Shown piece after piece: positions 1 to 8,574 of a DNA stretch of 64,000 bases. A program made the position numbers and the translations under genes. This DNA is from UBA4465 sp002292365 (GTDB taxonomy: Bacteria; Bacteroidota; Bacteroidia; Cytophagales; Cyclobacteriaceae), in the NCBI GenBank assembly GCA_943788615.1, contig CALSQY010000001.1, positions 248,001 through 312,000 on the forward strand, in the 5' to 3' direction. Below the pieces are notes generated by a model. The model was not told the origin of the DNA. It did not search any database and was given only the letters and a program-made list of their open reading frames with translations. How positions within the stretch are numbered: the first letter of the stretch is position 1; the number at the start of each line of letters is the position of its first letter.

Positions 1-701
1 GTAGATTCTCCCACCTCTTCAATGAAGACAATGTGATCGGCCCAATTGATCTCGTGATCAGTACCAATCATACTGATTAATAGAGACAAGTTTCCTCCTA
101 TGAGTTTACCCGTGGCGACCCCTGGTGTGATGACTAAGGGGTCATCGATTTTTATCTTATTTTTATTTCCCTTTTGAATTACGGCATTAAAATGTTGTAT
201 TGAAAAAGGGTTAAAAGTAGAGATTCCTACGGGCCCGTGAAAACCCACAATTCCACATTTTTTATAAATGGCCAAATGCAGAGCGGTAATATCACTATAT
301 CCGATCAGGGGTTTGCAGTTTGTACTAATCAAGGAATAATCTATTTTTTCTAGAAGTCGCGTAGCGCCATATCCACCCCGAGCACATAAAATGGCTGAAA
401 CTTTGGGGTTTTCATACATTTGGTGCAAGTCCTCAATCTTTTGTGCATCGGTGCCTGCGAGAAACCCATTTTGTACCCTTAAATTATCGGTATGGATGAT
501 TTGATAACCCAACAGGTGGAAGTTTTCCATCAGCGTTTCATAATCGGATCTCTTTAAAGCCCCAGAGGGCGCAATGACCCCGATGGAAGCCCCTGGTTTG
601 AGTGCCTTTGGTTTGATAACTTCTGTAGATAGATGGAAAGAAGTAAGAGTGGGAACGGCACCTATTAATGCGCCTGATTTGATAAATTTTCTACGGTCCA
701 T
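1..701 (-). CDS. LD-carboxypeptidase (S66 family), C-terminus outside window
   Basis: This gene encodes a muramoyl-tetrapeptide LD-carboxypeptidase-like enzyme, which trims the terminal D-amino acid of peptidoglycan tetrapeptides during wall recycling. It runs off the left edge, so only about 233 N-terminal residues are visible. The family motifs are CARGGYGATRLL (about residues 106-117) and GYSDITALH (134-142), whose Ser is the expected nucleophile, followed by GGNLSLL. The N-terminus MDRRKFIK plus a hydrophobic stretch looks like a twin-arginine signal, which suggests export in a folded state; that is an inference from the motif. The window also encodes TatC. The start is the ATG giving MDRRKF, and no earlier in-frame ATG is needed. 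Confidence 0.85.
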   Translation of the reverse strand, partial: MDRRKFIKSGALIGAVPTLTSFHLSTEVIKPKALKPGASIGVIAPSGALKRSDYETLMENFHLLGYQIIHTDNLRVQNGFLAGTDAQKIEDLHQMYENPKVSAILCARGGYGATRLLEKIDYSLISTNCKPLIGYSDITALHLAIYKKCGIVGFHGPVGISTFNPFSIQHFNAVIQKGNKNKIKIDDPLVITPGVATGKLIGGNLSLLISMIGTDHEINWADHIVFIEEVGES

Positions 702-790
702 AAGGGTAAAAATACAAAAATCTATTTGCTTTGCCCATAGGAGCACGGGGATTTAGTATTGGTCCAGAGCGTGTAATATTCCCTGAAAAA

Positions 791-1675
791 TCAACCCGTT
801 TTTTTTTCCCAATAACGGATTAAACCTGCGACACTCATCCATGAGGGGTTTGCAGCCTCATATTGTTTTATTCCCAGTGGATCTACTCCCAATCGGAGCA
901 ATTGCTGTGAAGTGTATTCACTGAATTTAGGCGTAAGTTCGTCGGCGGTAAAGCCGGCCATCCAGTTTTTTTTCACCCATTGGGACCAATCATGGATCAT
1001 GCTTTTAAGTGCGTGCATATGGGCCGGAACGTTCTTAATCACACCAAAATGGGTCAGGTAAATTTGGGAGGGTTCGCAGGCAAGAATGAGATCTATAGAA
1101 TGGATCCAATCTTCTAAGTTGATGTCTGGTGGTGGGCAAGGAGGTACGACTGGACCCTTTTGAATTTTCACCCCAGCGACATCGCCGGAAAAGATCAGGT
1201 CATCCATTTTCCAAGCAATGTGATGTTTGGCATGACCGGGTGTATGAAGCGCCTGCAAGCAGAGATTTCCAATGATGATTTCTTCCAAATGAACCGTACT
1301 CCGCAATTGATCCATAGGGATGGGATGCATTTGACCCCACAATCTATCCATATCTTCTTGATAAATGCGCTTGGCAGATTCCATTAGTTTTTCGGGATGG
1401 GCTAAATGTGTTTCTCCAAAGGGATGCAGATATATGGTGGCACCTTGTTCGGCAAGCGCCCAAGCAGCACCAGCATGGTCTAGATGAATATGACTCAAAA
1501 AAACATGTTTAATTTCATCCAATTCAAAACCGCAGCGCTTGATTTCATTTTTAAGCACTTCGAAGGTGGAGTAAGGACCCGTTTCAATTAATAGAGGACC
1601 TTCGGATGTCTCGACTAGATAAGCGGCTATGGATTGGGGATATCCTAAAAAATTTAAATCTAACGTGTAAACCAT
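791..1675 (-). CDS. MBL-fold metallohydrolase
   Basis: This is a metallo-beta-lactamase-fold hydrolase of 294 residues. The zinc ligands are visible: SHIHLDHAG near residue 61 (the HxHxDH motif), HTPGH near 144, SGD near 163 and a later THFG histidine. The reading frame stays open upstream to 1960, but that extension would overlap the divergent thioesterase gene. It also has no family resemblance, so I take the ATG at 1675 (MVYTLDLNFLG) as the start. The substrate is unknown. Family members include glyoxalase II-like and lactonase-like enzymes, and nothing in the neighbourhood decides between them. Confidence 0.85.
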   Translation of the reverse strand: MVYTLDLNFLGYPQSIAAYLVETSEGPLLIETGPYSTFEVLKNEIKRCGFELDEIKHVFLSHIHLDHAGAAWALAEQGATIYLHPFGETHLAHPEKLMESAKRIYQEDMDRLWGQMHPIPMDQLRSTVHLEEIIIGNLCLQALHTPGHAKHHIAWKMDDLIFSGDVAGVKIQKGPVVPPCPPPDINLEDWIHSIDLILACEPSQIYLTHFGVIKNVPAHMHALKSMIHDWSQWVKKNWMAGFTADELTPKFSEYTSQQLLRLGVDPLGIKQYEAANPSWMSVAGLIRYWEKKTG

Positions 1676-1706
1676 ATTAAATAACAATTTGTATGCGTAA
1701 TTTAGC

Positions 1707-1720
1707 TTGATTGTAATCAA
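1707..1720. promoter_or_regulatory. Short palindrome in divergent promoter region
   Basis: The arms TTGATT and AATCAA are separated by 2 nt and lie between the divergent MBL and thioesterase genes, 6 nt before the thioesterase start. It could be an operator, but a 6-bp-arm palindrome in AT-rich DNA may be chance. Confidence 0.25.
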
Positions 1721-1726
1721 AGGCAG

Positions 1727-2212
1727 ATGACAGAGACGAAATATTTTCAAGACCACATGCCCGGAAATGTTTGTTTTGGCTGTGGTGCAGAGCATCCAGA
1801 AGGCCTTCAAATCAAAAGTTTTTGGGAGGGATCCTCCACCATTTGTCACTGGCAGCCAGAGGAAAAATATAGGGGTTGGCCCCGGTTGCTCAATGGAGGG
1901 GTTATGGCGACGCTCATCGATTGCCATTGCATGGGAACCGCCATGGCACACGCTTATCAAAAAGAAGATAGAGACTTTGATTCTACCCCCTTCTATCGTT
2001 ATGCGACTGGAGGGTTGAAGATAAAGTATTTAAAACCAACTCCAATTAAGGATATGATTACGTTAAGGGCTCAGGTAATCGAGCATCACAAGCGTAAAAT
2101 TATTATGAGTTGTACGCTAGAAAGCAGCGGCAGGATAACCGTTGAGGCAGAAGTAGTAGCGATACAGGTCTATGATAGCTCGAAAAATAATGAAACTAAC
2201 CAATTTGAATAG
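1727..2212 (+). CDS. PaaI-type hotdog thioesterase
   Basis: This is a 161-residue hotdog-fold protein of the PaaI thioesterase group, which hydrolyses acyl-CoA thioesters. The N-terminal CFGCGAEHPEGLQIKSF segment (about residues 16-32) and the central LNGGVMATLIDCHC stretch, which carries the catalytic helix, are typical of the subgroup with an FGCG motif. It stops 2 nt before lgt, so the two are probably cotranscribed. The MBL hydrolase diverges from it. The physiological acyl-CoA is unknown; housekeeping removal of stalled thioesters is a guess from the family. Confidence 0.82.
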   Translation: MTETKYFQDHMPGNVCFGCGAEHPEGLQIKSFWEGSSTICHWQPEEKYRGWPRLLNGGVMATLIDCHCMGTAMAHAYQKEDRDFDSTPFYRYATGGLKIKYLKPTPIKDMITLRAQVIEHHKRKIIMSCTLESSGRITVEAEVVAIQVYDSSKNNETNQFE

Positions 2213-2214
2213 AA

Positions 2215-3003
2215 ATGCATCCTGAATTAATAGAAATAGGAGGAATCACGCTATATGCCTATGGTTTCTTCATTATGATTGGCGCGCTTACGTCCTATAT
2301 GTATGGGATAAAAGTGTTCAAAAAAGAGCTAGATATTGAGCCGGATAAGGTGCAAACGTTAACCATACTGATCATTTCTGCCGCCGTCATAGGAGGGAAG
2401 GTTTTTTTCTATTTTGAAGATCCTGCTTATTATTTTTCGAACCCTGAAAACCTACTTAAAAACTTCAGACAAGGCTTTGTCTTTTATGGATCTTTGATTT
2501 TTGTAGTACCTACAGTGATTTGGTATTTTAGAAAAGAGAAATGGCCCATATTTCCCATGCTTGACATTCTTTCTATAATCGCTACGATTATACATGGTTT
2601 TGGTCGATTGGGCTGTTTTTTTGCGGGTTGTTGTCATGGCTTGCCTACCGACTTTTTTCTTGGTGTAACGTTTACAGACGCAAAGTCTCAAGCAAAACCC
2701 TTATATACTCCACTGCATCCTACACAGCTTTATGAAGTTTTCTTCATTGGATCTCTGATGTTGTTTTTAGTCCAGTTGAAGCGAAGACAGCAATTTCATG
2801 GACAACTGGTATTTCTATATGTGATGATATATGCTGTAGGAAGATCAATCATAGAGGTATTTAGAGGAGATCTGAGACGTGGATTTGTCATAGAAGGGTT
2901 GATTTCTCATTCACAATTCATTTCTATCTTGTTGGTTTTGATTGCGGGAGCGTGTTATTGGGCGATCCGTAAAAACAGTAAATTCAAAATAAAAAGGCCC
3001 TGA
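2215..3003 (+). CDS. lgt: Prolipoprotein diacylglyceryl transferase
   Basis: Lgt moves a diacylglyceryl group from phosphatidylglycerol to the lipobox cysteine of prolipoproteins in the inner membrane, the first step of lipoprotein maturation. The 262-residue protein has several membrane segments. It shows the conserved GFGRLGCFFAGCCHG stretch (about 128-142, containing the essential Arg), HPTQLYE (168-174) and GRSIIEVFRGD near the C-terminus. The Cys-rich variant of the central motif is the usual Bacteroidota form. The start lies 2 nt after the thioesterase stop. The 3' end overlaps the convergent lipid kinase gene by 20 bp. Confidence 0.93.
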   Translation: MHPELIEIGGITLYAYGFFIMIGALTSYMYGIKVFKKELDIEPDKVQTLTILIISAAVIGGKVFFYFEDPAYYFSNPENLLKNFRQGFVFYGSLIFVVPTVIWYFRKEKWPIFPMLDILSIIATIIHGFGRLGCFFAGCCHGLPTDFFLGVTFTDAKSQAKPLYTPLHPTQLYEVFFIGSLMLFLVQLKRRQQFHGQLVFLYVMIYAVGRSIIEVFRGDLRRGFVIEGLISHSQFISILLVLIAGACYWAIRKNSKFKIKRP

Positions 3004-3868
3004 TTTGAAGGGCGCTAGGAAGGATAGAAATGGTGAAAGGGGGTTGATTAAAATATTCGCCATCAATATGAGCTTCGAGTTGTTGATTTTCCCAGATGCT
3101 AATTTCTTTTGCATCAAACAAGGAAACTTCTTTCAGACGATGATGAGACCCTTTTTGTAGGGTTAAGACCTTTAAATAACGTTGCAATGGTGAAAGATTC
3201 CCGATCGCACATATTGAAAGTTTGCCGTCATTTAATTTTGCATGTGGAGTCAACTTGAAGCCCCCCCCAAAAGTGGTGCCATTGGCGACGGTCAATAGGA
3301 TTAAATTTTGTCTTTGAGAGACTTGATCTATGGTCAAGTCAAAAACACGATATTTGTAACTTCCCAGAATATGAAGGACATGATAATAATATTTGAGCTG
3401 ACCGCTGAGAAAAGGAACCTTTCGATGAATCATGTCAGCTGCAATCTGACCATCAAAACCGATTCCTACACCATTGATGAATTTCCGATTATTACATAGG
3501 CCGATATCGATTCGAGTGATGGGTCCGTTTAGAGCGGTATCGAGTTGAATTTCCAACGTGGATCCAATGCGGAGATTCTTCACAAAATCATTGCCACTTC
3601 CCGAAGGAATAAATGAGACCGGGAGGTCTATCTTCAATCCATTGATAGCCTCATTGATGGTACCATCTCCTCCAATAATCATTAAATCCGTATAATTAAG
3701 GGTCAAGTTCTTTTCGACGGTCTGGGCGCCTCTACAATCATTACGGGTTTCAAATACGGCAAATTTTATTTTATGAAGCCTAAAAAAAGCAGCTACTTTT
3801 TTGCCTATTTTTTGACTTTGTCCGCGACCAGATCGCGGGTTAATGAGCACAAAAAAATGACGTGACAT
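2984..3868 (-). CDS. Diacylglycerol kinase-like lipid kinase
   Basis: This 294-residue protein belongs to the YegS/DgkB-type soluble lipid kinases, which phosphorylate diacylglycerol or related lipids at the membrane surface with ATP. The catalytic loop GGDGTINEAINGL is at about residues 66-78, and PRSGRG near residue 11 is the N-terminal nucleotide-binding loop. SGSGNDF (about 95) follows, as expected for the family. It is monocistronic, and its end overlaps the convergent lgt end by 20 bp with no terminator hairpin between them. The lipid specificity cannot be read from the sequence. Confidence 0.88.
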   Translation of the reverse strand: MSRHFFVLINPRSGRGQSQKIGKKVAAFFRLHKIKFAVFETRNDCRGAQTVEKNLTLNYTDLMIIGGDGTINEAINGLKIDLPVSFIPSGSGNDFVKNLRIGSTLEIQLDTALNGPITRIDIGLCNNRKFINGVGIGFDGQIAADMIHRKVPFLSGQLKYYYHVLHILGSYKYRVFDLTIDQVSQRQNLILLTVANGTTFGGGFKLTPHAKLNDGKLSICAIGNLSPLQRYLKVLTLQKGSHHRLKEVSLFDAKEISIWENQQLEAHIDGEYFNQPPFTISILPSALQIRAFLF

Positions 3869-4007
3869 AAGAAGGGCTTCAAGGATTAATAATAGATTAA
3901 CCGTTTATTAATAAAGAGTAATATAAATAAAGCTGAAGATTAATATTGACATAACGGAAAAAGGATTCTGGAAAGTCGGGAGTGTTAAATTGAAGAGCTG
4001 TTGTTAT

Positions 4008-4964
4008 TTACACAAAAGGTAAATTTCCCAAATCCACATTTCCCCCCGTCAAAATAACACCTACTTTTTTATTTTTAAAAAAAGCTTTACTGCCCAATAA
4101 GGCAGCAAAGGGGACAGCACATGAAGGTTCAATAATGATCTTTAGTCGTTCCCAAATCATTCGCATCGCACGACTAATTTCATCCTCAGAGACGGTAATC
4201 ACTTCTTTTACATGATTTTGGATGATTTTAAAGTTTAATTTCCCCACGGTCGTTTTAAGGCCATCGGCCATGGTGTGGGTTTGGGAAACAGGAATGATTT
4301 TACCTGCTTTGAGGGATAAATAGGTATCATTTACGCTTTTGGGTTCTCCCAAGATAACTTCTGTTTTGGGAGAAAAGTATTTCACACTTAGGGCCGTGCC
4401 CGCAGCCAATCCACCTCCTCCTACAGGGGTGAGTAGATAATCCAAATCAGCGTGAGTTTCAACTAATTCTTTGGCACAAGAGGCTTGTCCAGTAATGATC
4501 GCCATATCGTCAAAAGGGGGAATAAACACCGCATTTGTTTCTTGAATGATCTTGGCGCAGGCCTCCTGTCGGGCGGTTTCGTTGGGCTCGCAAAAAACAA
4601 TGTTCCCTCCGTAATTTTTGACAGCATCAATTTTTACTTTGGGGGCATTTTTGGGCATCACAATGTAAGCGTTTACGCCGGCAGTTTTACAAGCGTAGGC
4701 AACGGCCTGCGCGTGATTCCCCGAGGAATGTGTAGCAAACCCATTGAGCCGTTCGTCAGGCTTCAAGGAAAAAAGGGCATTAGAGGCTCCACGCATTTTG
4801 AAGGAGCCTGTTTTTTGAAAATTTTCACATTTAAAAAAAAGATGGGCACCCGTGAGCTCATTGATAAATTGAGAGGTCAGGACCGGGGTATTATGAATGT
4901 GTGGAAGGATTCGCTCATGTGCGCGGCGAATATCATTTTCAGTGGGAGTTGAGTGCATTATCAT
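4008..4964 (-). CDS. PLP-dependent threonine/serine dehydratase or serine racemase
   Basis: This is a fold-type II PLP enzyme of 318 residues with the serine/threonine ammonia-lyase signature. The PLP lysine lies in SFKMRGASNAL (Lys about 56), the phosphate-site and substrate loop is SSGNHAQAVAYA (80-91), and the glycine-rich PLP phosphate loop is GGGGLAAG (about 178). It lacks the C-terminal ACT-type regulatory domain of biosynthetic IlvA, so a catabolic TdcB-like deaminase or a serine racemase is more likely. A second ATG two codons in (4958) is an equally good start. It ends 15 nt after polA in the genome's minus-strand order (polA start side is distal), so both may be read from a polA-side promoter. 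Confidence 0.85.
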   Translation of the reverse strand: MIMHSTPTENDIRRAHERILPHIHNTPVLTSQFINELTGAHLFFKCENFQKTGSFKMRGASNALFSLKPDERLNGFATHSSGNHAQAVAYACKTAGVNAYIVMPKNAPKVKIDAVKNYGGNIVFCEPNETARQEACAKIIQETNAVFIPPFDDMAIITGQASCAKELVETHADLDYLLTPVGGGGLAAGTALSVKYFSPKTEVILGEPKSVNDTYLSLKAGKIIPVSQTHTMADGLKTTVGKLNFKIIQNHVKEVITVSEDEISRAMRMIWERLKIIIEPSCAVPFAALLGSKAFFKNKKVGVILTGGNVDLGNLPFV

Positions 4965-4979
4965 AGGATTTTAAGATTA

Positions 4980-7751
4980 CTAATGTGCTTCTAGCCAATT
5001 ATTACCCCTACCGATGCCGACCTCCATGGGGACGTCTAATTTTATGGCATTGACCATCAATTCTTTTATTTTTTCTTGGACCCGCGTGATTTCAGAATGA
5101 TGTACTTCAAACACCAATTCATCATGGACTTGCATCAACATCCTTGAAGCAAGCTTTTCCTTTTTCATCCAATAGTGAATATTGATCATAGCGACTTTGA
5201 TTAAATCTGCCGCAGAACCTTGAATAGGGGCATTGATAGCATTTCTCTCGTCATATCCGCGCATGGTAAAATTACTTGCATTGATGTTGCGTAGGTAGCG
5301 TCTTCGACCTAAGATGGTTTCTACATAACCTTGTTCTTTGGCTTTTGCGATACATTCATCCATGTAGCTCCGCACTGAGGGGAACTCTTTCCAATAGGCC
5401 TCAATAATCTCGGCAGCTTCACTCCGCGAAATATTTAAATTTTGAGAGAGGCCAAAAGCAGACATCCCATAAATGATACCAAAATTAACTTCTTTGGCTT
5501 TTCTACGCATGTCGGTATCTACCTGTTCTAAGGGAACACCGAAAACTTTGCTTGCCGTAGTGGCATGAATATCTTTGCCAAGCCTGAAGGCTTCTATCAT
5601 GCTTTTATCTTTTGAAAAAGAGGCCATAATGCGCAACTCAATTTGGGAATAATCTGCTGCAAGAAGAACAAAATCACTATTTAAGGTAATGAAAGCTTTC
5701 CGTATCTCACGTCCTTTCTTGGTTCGAATAGGGATGTTTTGTAAGTTGGGATTATTTGAGCTGAGACGGCCTGTGACGGCTACTGTTTGGCGGTAATCTG
5801 TATGGACCCGCTGATCTTTCGGATTGACCATGCGTGGCAGGGCATCGACATAGGTTGATTTCAGTTTTTGGTATTCTCGAAACTCTAAAATCTTGTTAGC
5901 AATCTCATGAGCAGGCGCCAATTTTGAAAGAATATCTTCGCCCGTGGCATATTGGCCCGTCTTTGTTTTTTTAGGGTTTTCAATGAGTTTTAATTTCTCA
6001 AATAAAATGGATCCTAGTTGTTTGGGAGAACTGATATTGAATGTTTCTCCCGCGATTTCGAAGATCTCTGTTTGGACTCTTAAGCTTTCTGTTTGAAGCT
6101 CGTCGCTCAATTCACTCAGGGCCTTCTCATCGATACTTACGCCGCTGTATTCCATGTCTGCAAGCACGAATGAAAGTGGCTCTTCTACTTCGTGGAGGAG
6201 TTTGTCTAAGTTACGCTCAGCGACTTCAATGGCCAATTTTTCTTTGAGTTGAAAAGTAATATCAGCATCTTCTCCCGCATATTCGGTAATCTCTTCTAGT
6301 GGCGCGTCGCGCATACTTTTCTGGTTTTTCCCTTTGGGACCGATGAGCTTTGTGATACTTACGGGGACATAATTTAGATAGGCCTCAGCCAGGGCATCCA
6401 TTCCATGGGCTTGTTCTGGATCAATGAGATAATGTGCGAGCATGGTATCAAATATTTTGCCCTTGACCTTGACATCATAATTCCGCAAAATTTGAATATC
6501 ATATTTAAGATTCTGACCAATTTTTATGATGGACTCATTTTCAAAAATTGATTTAAACTCATTAATGAGTGCTTGCGTGGAGGTTCGGTCCTCGGGGAAA
6601 GGGACATAAAAAGCGGTTCCTTTTTCATAAGAGATGGCCAAGCCGACCAATTCAGCGTCTAGCGTATTGAGACTGGTGGTTTCCGTATCAAAACAAAACT
6701 CAGAGAGGGTGCCCAATGTTTCAATGAGTTGTTTTCTTTCTTTGGGTGAAGTGAGACATTGATACTTGTGTGGCGTGGTTTCTATATTTTTTTTGGCGAG
6801 GGTCGTTGTTTCCACATTTGGGTCGTTGCTTTCAAAGAGGCCCAGTTGACTCGAAGCTTTTTTCTGTGCAGCGGGGATACCAAAAACACGTTTTGCAATG
6901 GTGCGCAGTTCCAATTCCTCCAATATTGGGACAATTAAATCTTCTATGGGCCCAGAATAACGCAAGGCTTCTTCATCAAAAGTAATGGGGCAGTCGAGTT
7001 TAATGGTGGCTAATTCTTTAGAAAAAAGGCCTTGTTCCCCGAATTCTTCAATTTTCTTTTTTACGCTGCCGGTTAATAAATGCTGGTTGGCCACAATTTC
7101 TTCTATAGAGCCATATTCTTTGAGCAATTTAGAAGCGGTTTTATCTCCGATACCGGGTACACCAGGGATGTTATCGACCGCATCTCCCTTGAGTCCTAAC
7201 ACATCTATGACTTGATGGACTTCGTTGATATCAAATTTCTCTAATACCTCTTTTATACCCAAAATGTCTACACCATTGCCCATAAAAGCAGGCTTATAAA
7301 GAAAAGTATGCTCATTGACCAGTTGGGCATAGTCCTTGTCTGGGGTCATCATAAAAATCTGGTACTCACTTCCCGCCATTTGAGTCAAGGTTCCAATAAG
7401 ATCATCGGCTTCATAGCCATCTAATTCGATTACGGGGATGCCAAATCCTGCGACAATTTTTTTGCAATAAGGAATGGCAACGCTGATTTCTTCAGGTTGT
7501 TTTTCTCTATTTGCCTTATACTCAGCATAGGTTATATGTCGAAACGTGGGAGCGTGGGTGTCAAATGCCACTCCAATGTGTGAGGGTTTCTCTTTATTAA
7601 TGATCTCAAGGAGTGTATTGGTAAAACCCATAACGGCACCCGTATTGATGCCACTGGAATTGATTCTTGGGTTTTTACTTAAGGCAAAGTGAGCTCTGTA
7701 AATAAGCGCCATTGCATCTAGCAAAAACAATTTTGAAGGATTTTCACTCAT
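4980..7751 (-). CDS. polA: DNA polymerase I
   Basis: This is the replication and repair polymerase that removes RNA primers and fills gaps, full length at 923 residues. The N-terminal 5'-3' exonuclease domain covers about residues 1-295 (YEADDLIGT and GDAVDNIPGVPGIG motifs). The 3'-5' proofreading domain (about 330-500) keeps its acidic residues: FDTETTS, GQNLKYDI and YAGEDAD. The polymerase domain follows with DYSQIELR, RRKAKEVNFGIIYG and QVHDELVFEVH. All three activities therefore look intact. The dehydratase gene follows 15 nt downstream on the same strand. Confidence 0.97.
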   Translation of the reverse strand: MSENPSKLFLLDAMALIYRAHFALSKNPRINSSGINTGAVMGFTNTLLEIINKEKPSHIGVAFDTHAPTFRHITYAEYKANREKQPEEISVAIPYCKKIVAGFGIPVIELDGYEADDLIGTLTQMAGSEYQIFMMTPDKDYAQLVNEHTFLYKPAFMGNGVDILGIKEVLEKFDINEVHQVIDVLGLKGDAVDNIPGVPGIGDKTASKLLKEYGSIEEIVANQHLLTGSVKKKIEEFGEQGLFSKELATIKLDCPITFDEEALRYSGPIEDLIVPILEELELRTIAKRVFGIPAAQKKASSQLGLFESNDPNVETTTLAKKNIETTPHKYQCLTSPKERKQLIETLGTLSEFCFDTETTSLNTLDAELVGLAISYEKGTAFYVPFPEDRTSTQALINEFKSIFENESIIKIGQNLKYDIQILRNYDVKVKGKIFDTMLAHYLIDPEQAHGMDALAEAYLNYVPVSITKLIGPKGKNQKSMRDAPLEEITEYAGEDADITFQLKEKLAIEVAERNLDKLLHEVEEPLSFVLADMEYSGVSIDEKALSELSDELQTESLRVQTEIFEIAGETFNISSPKQLGSILFEKLKLIENPKKTKTGQYATGEDILSKLAPAHEIANKILEFREYQKLKSTYVDALPRMVNPKDQRVHTDYRQTVAVTGRLSSNNPNLQNIPIRTKKGREIRKAFITLNSDFVLLAADYSQIELRIMASFSKDKSMIEAFRLGKDIHATTASKVFGVPLEQVDTDMRRKAKEVNFGIIYGMSAFGLSQNLNISRSEAAEIIEAYWKEFPSVRSYMDECIAKAKEQGYVETILGRRRYLRNINASNFTMRGYDERNAINAPIQGSAADLIKVAMINIHYWMKKEKLASRMLMQVHDELVFEVHHSEITRVQEKIKELMVNAIKLDVPMEVGIGRGNNWLEAH

Positions 7752-7928
7752 ACAAGTAAAGGTATGAGGATTCTACTGTTTTATTGGGATGGAAGAGGAA
7801 AAATCCATGGAGGTCAGCAGAAAAAAAAGGTCAGACAAACCGGGAGGAGAAGGAAAATAAAAGAGATAAAAAAATTGTGGATTGAACGGCTCTGTGTAAT
7901 TTCGACAGCTATAAAAAATTTATAAAAA

Positions 7929-8510
7929 ATGAACATTTCAGCTTTTAATCAAATGATTGCTTCTCGCCGCTCCATTTATCCAAGGTATTATAAGGATGAA
8001 AAAATTGAGGAGCGGATCATTTGGCAAATTTTAAATAATGCTCACTGGGCACCTACCCATAAGATGACTGTCCCTTGGAGATTTAAAGTGTTTGCGGGAA
8101 AAGGACGGGAGGAATTGGGAAGAAAGCAAGCAGAAATTTATAAAAAAGTGGCTTCGCAAGAAGGGAATTTTTTAACGGCCAAGTATGAAAACCTAGCCAA
8201 AGGACCCATGCGTGCCTCCCATGTAATCATGATCATCATGAAAAGGAGCATTTCGGTTAAAATTAGAGAAGTGGAGGAAATTGCAGCCGTGGGTTGCGCT
8301 GTTCAAAACATCTACCTGACGGCGAATGCATATGGCTTAGGAGGCTATTGGAGCACGGGTGGGGTCACTTACATGGATCCGGCAAAAGAAGCCTTTGGTT
8401 TAGTAGAGGAGGATCGACTCATGGGATTTTTTTATTTAGGGAAAATAGATAGGGTCAAGGCCGAAGGGCAAAGGCCACCGATTGAGGATCACGTCGAATG
8501 GATGAGTTAG
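7929..8510 (+). CDS. Nitroreductase-family flavoprotein
   Basis: This 193-residue FMN-dependent oxidoreductase resembles the short YdjA/Frm2-like nitroreductases. The N-terminal SRRSIYPRYY and the APTHKMTVPWRFKVF segment contribute to the flavin site, and the GLGGYWSTGG stretch near residue 137 is the second cofactor-binding region. The physiological substrate is unknown; members reduce nitro compounds, quinones or unsaturated acids. It stands alone between polA, which diverges from it, and the convergent SNF2 helicase. Confidence 0.85.
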   Translation: MNISAFNQMIASRRSIYPRYYKDEKIEERIIWQILNNAHWAPTHKMTVPWRFKVFAGKGREELGRKQAEIYKKVASQEGNFLTAKYENLAKGPMRASHVIMIIMKRSISVKIREVEEIAAVGCAVQNIYLTANAYGLGGYWSTGGVTYMDPAKEAFGLVEEDRLMGFFYLGKIDRVKAEGQRPPIEDHVEWMS

Positions 8511-8574
8511 ATCAAGGGCCATAAAATAGCGGGGGCTAGTGGTCAATTTTTTACAGAGAAAGGTATTGCGAGTT

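Noticed and set aside
1707..1720. TTGATT/AATCAA palindrome as an operator
   Set aside because: Listed only as a low-confidence site; 6-bp arms in AT-rich DNA are common by chance.
1676..1960. N-terminal extension of the MBL hydrolase
   Set aside because: Would overlap the divergent thioesterase coding region and adds no family sequence.
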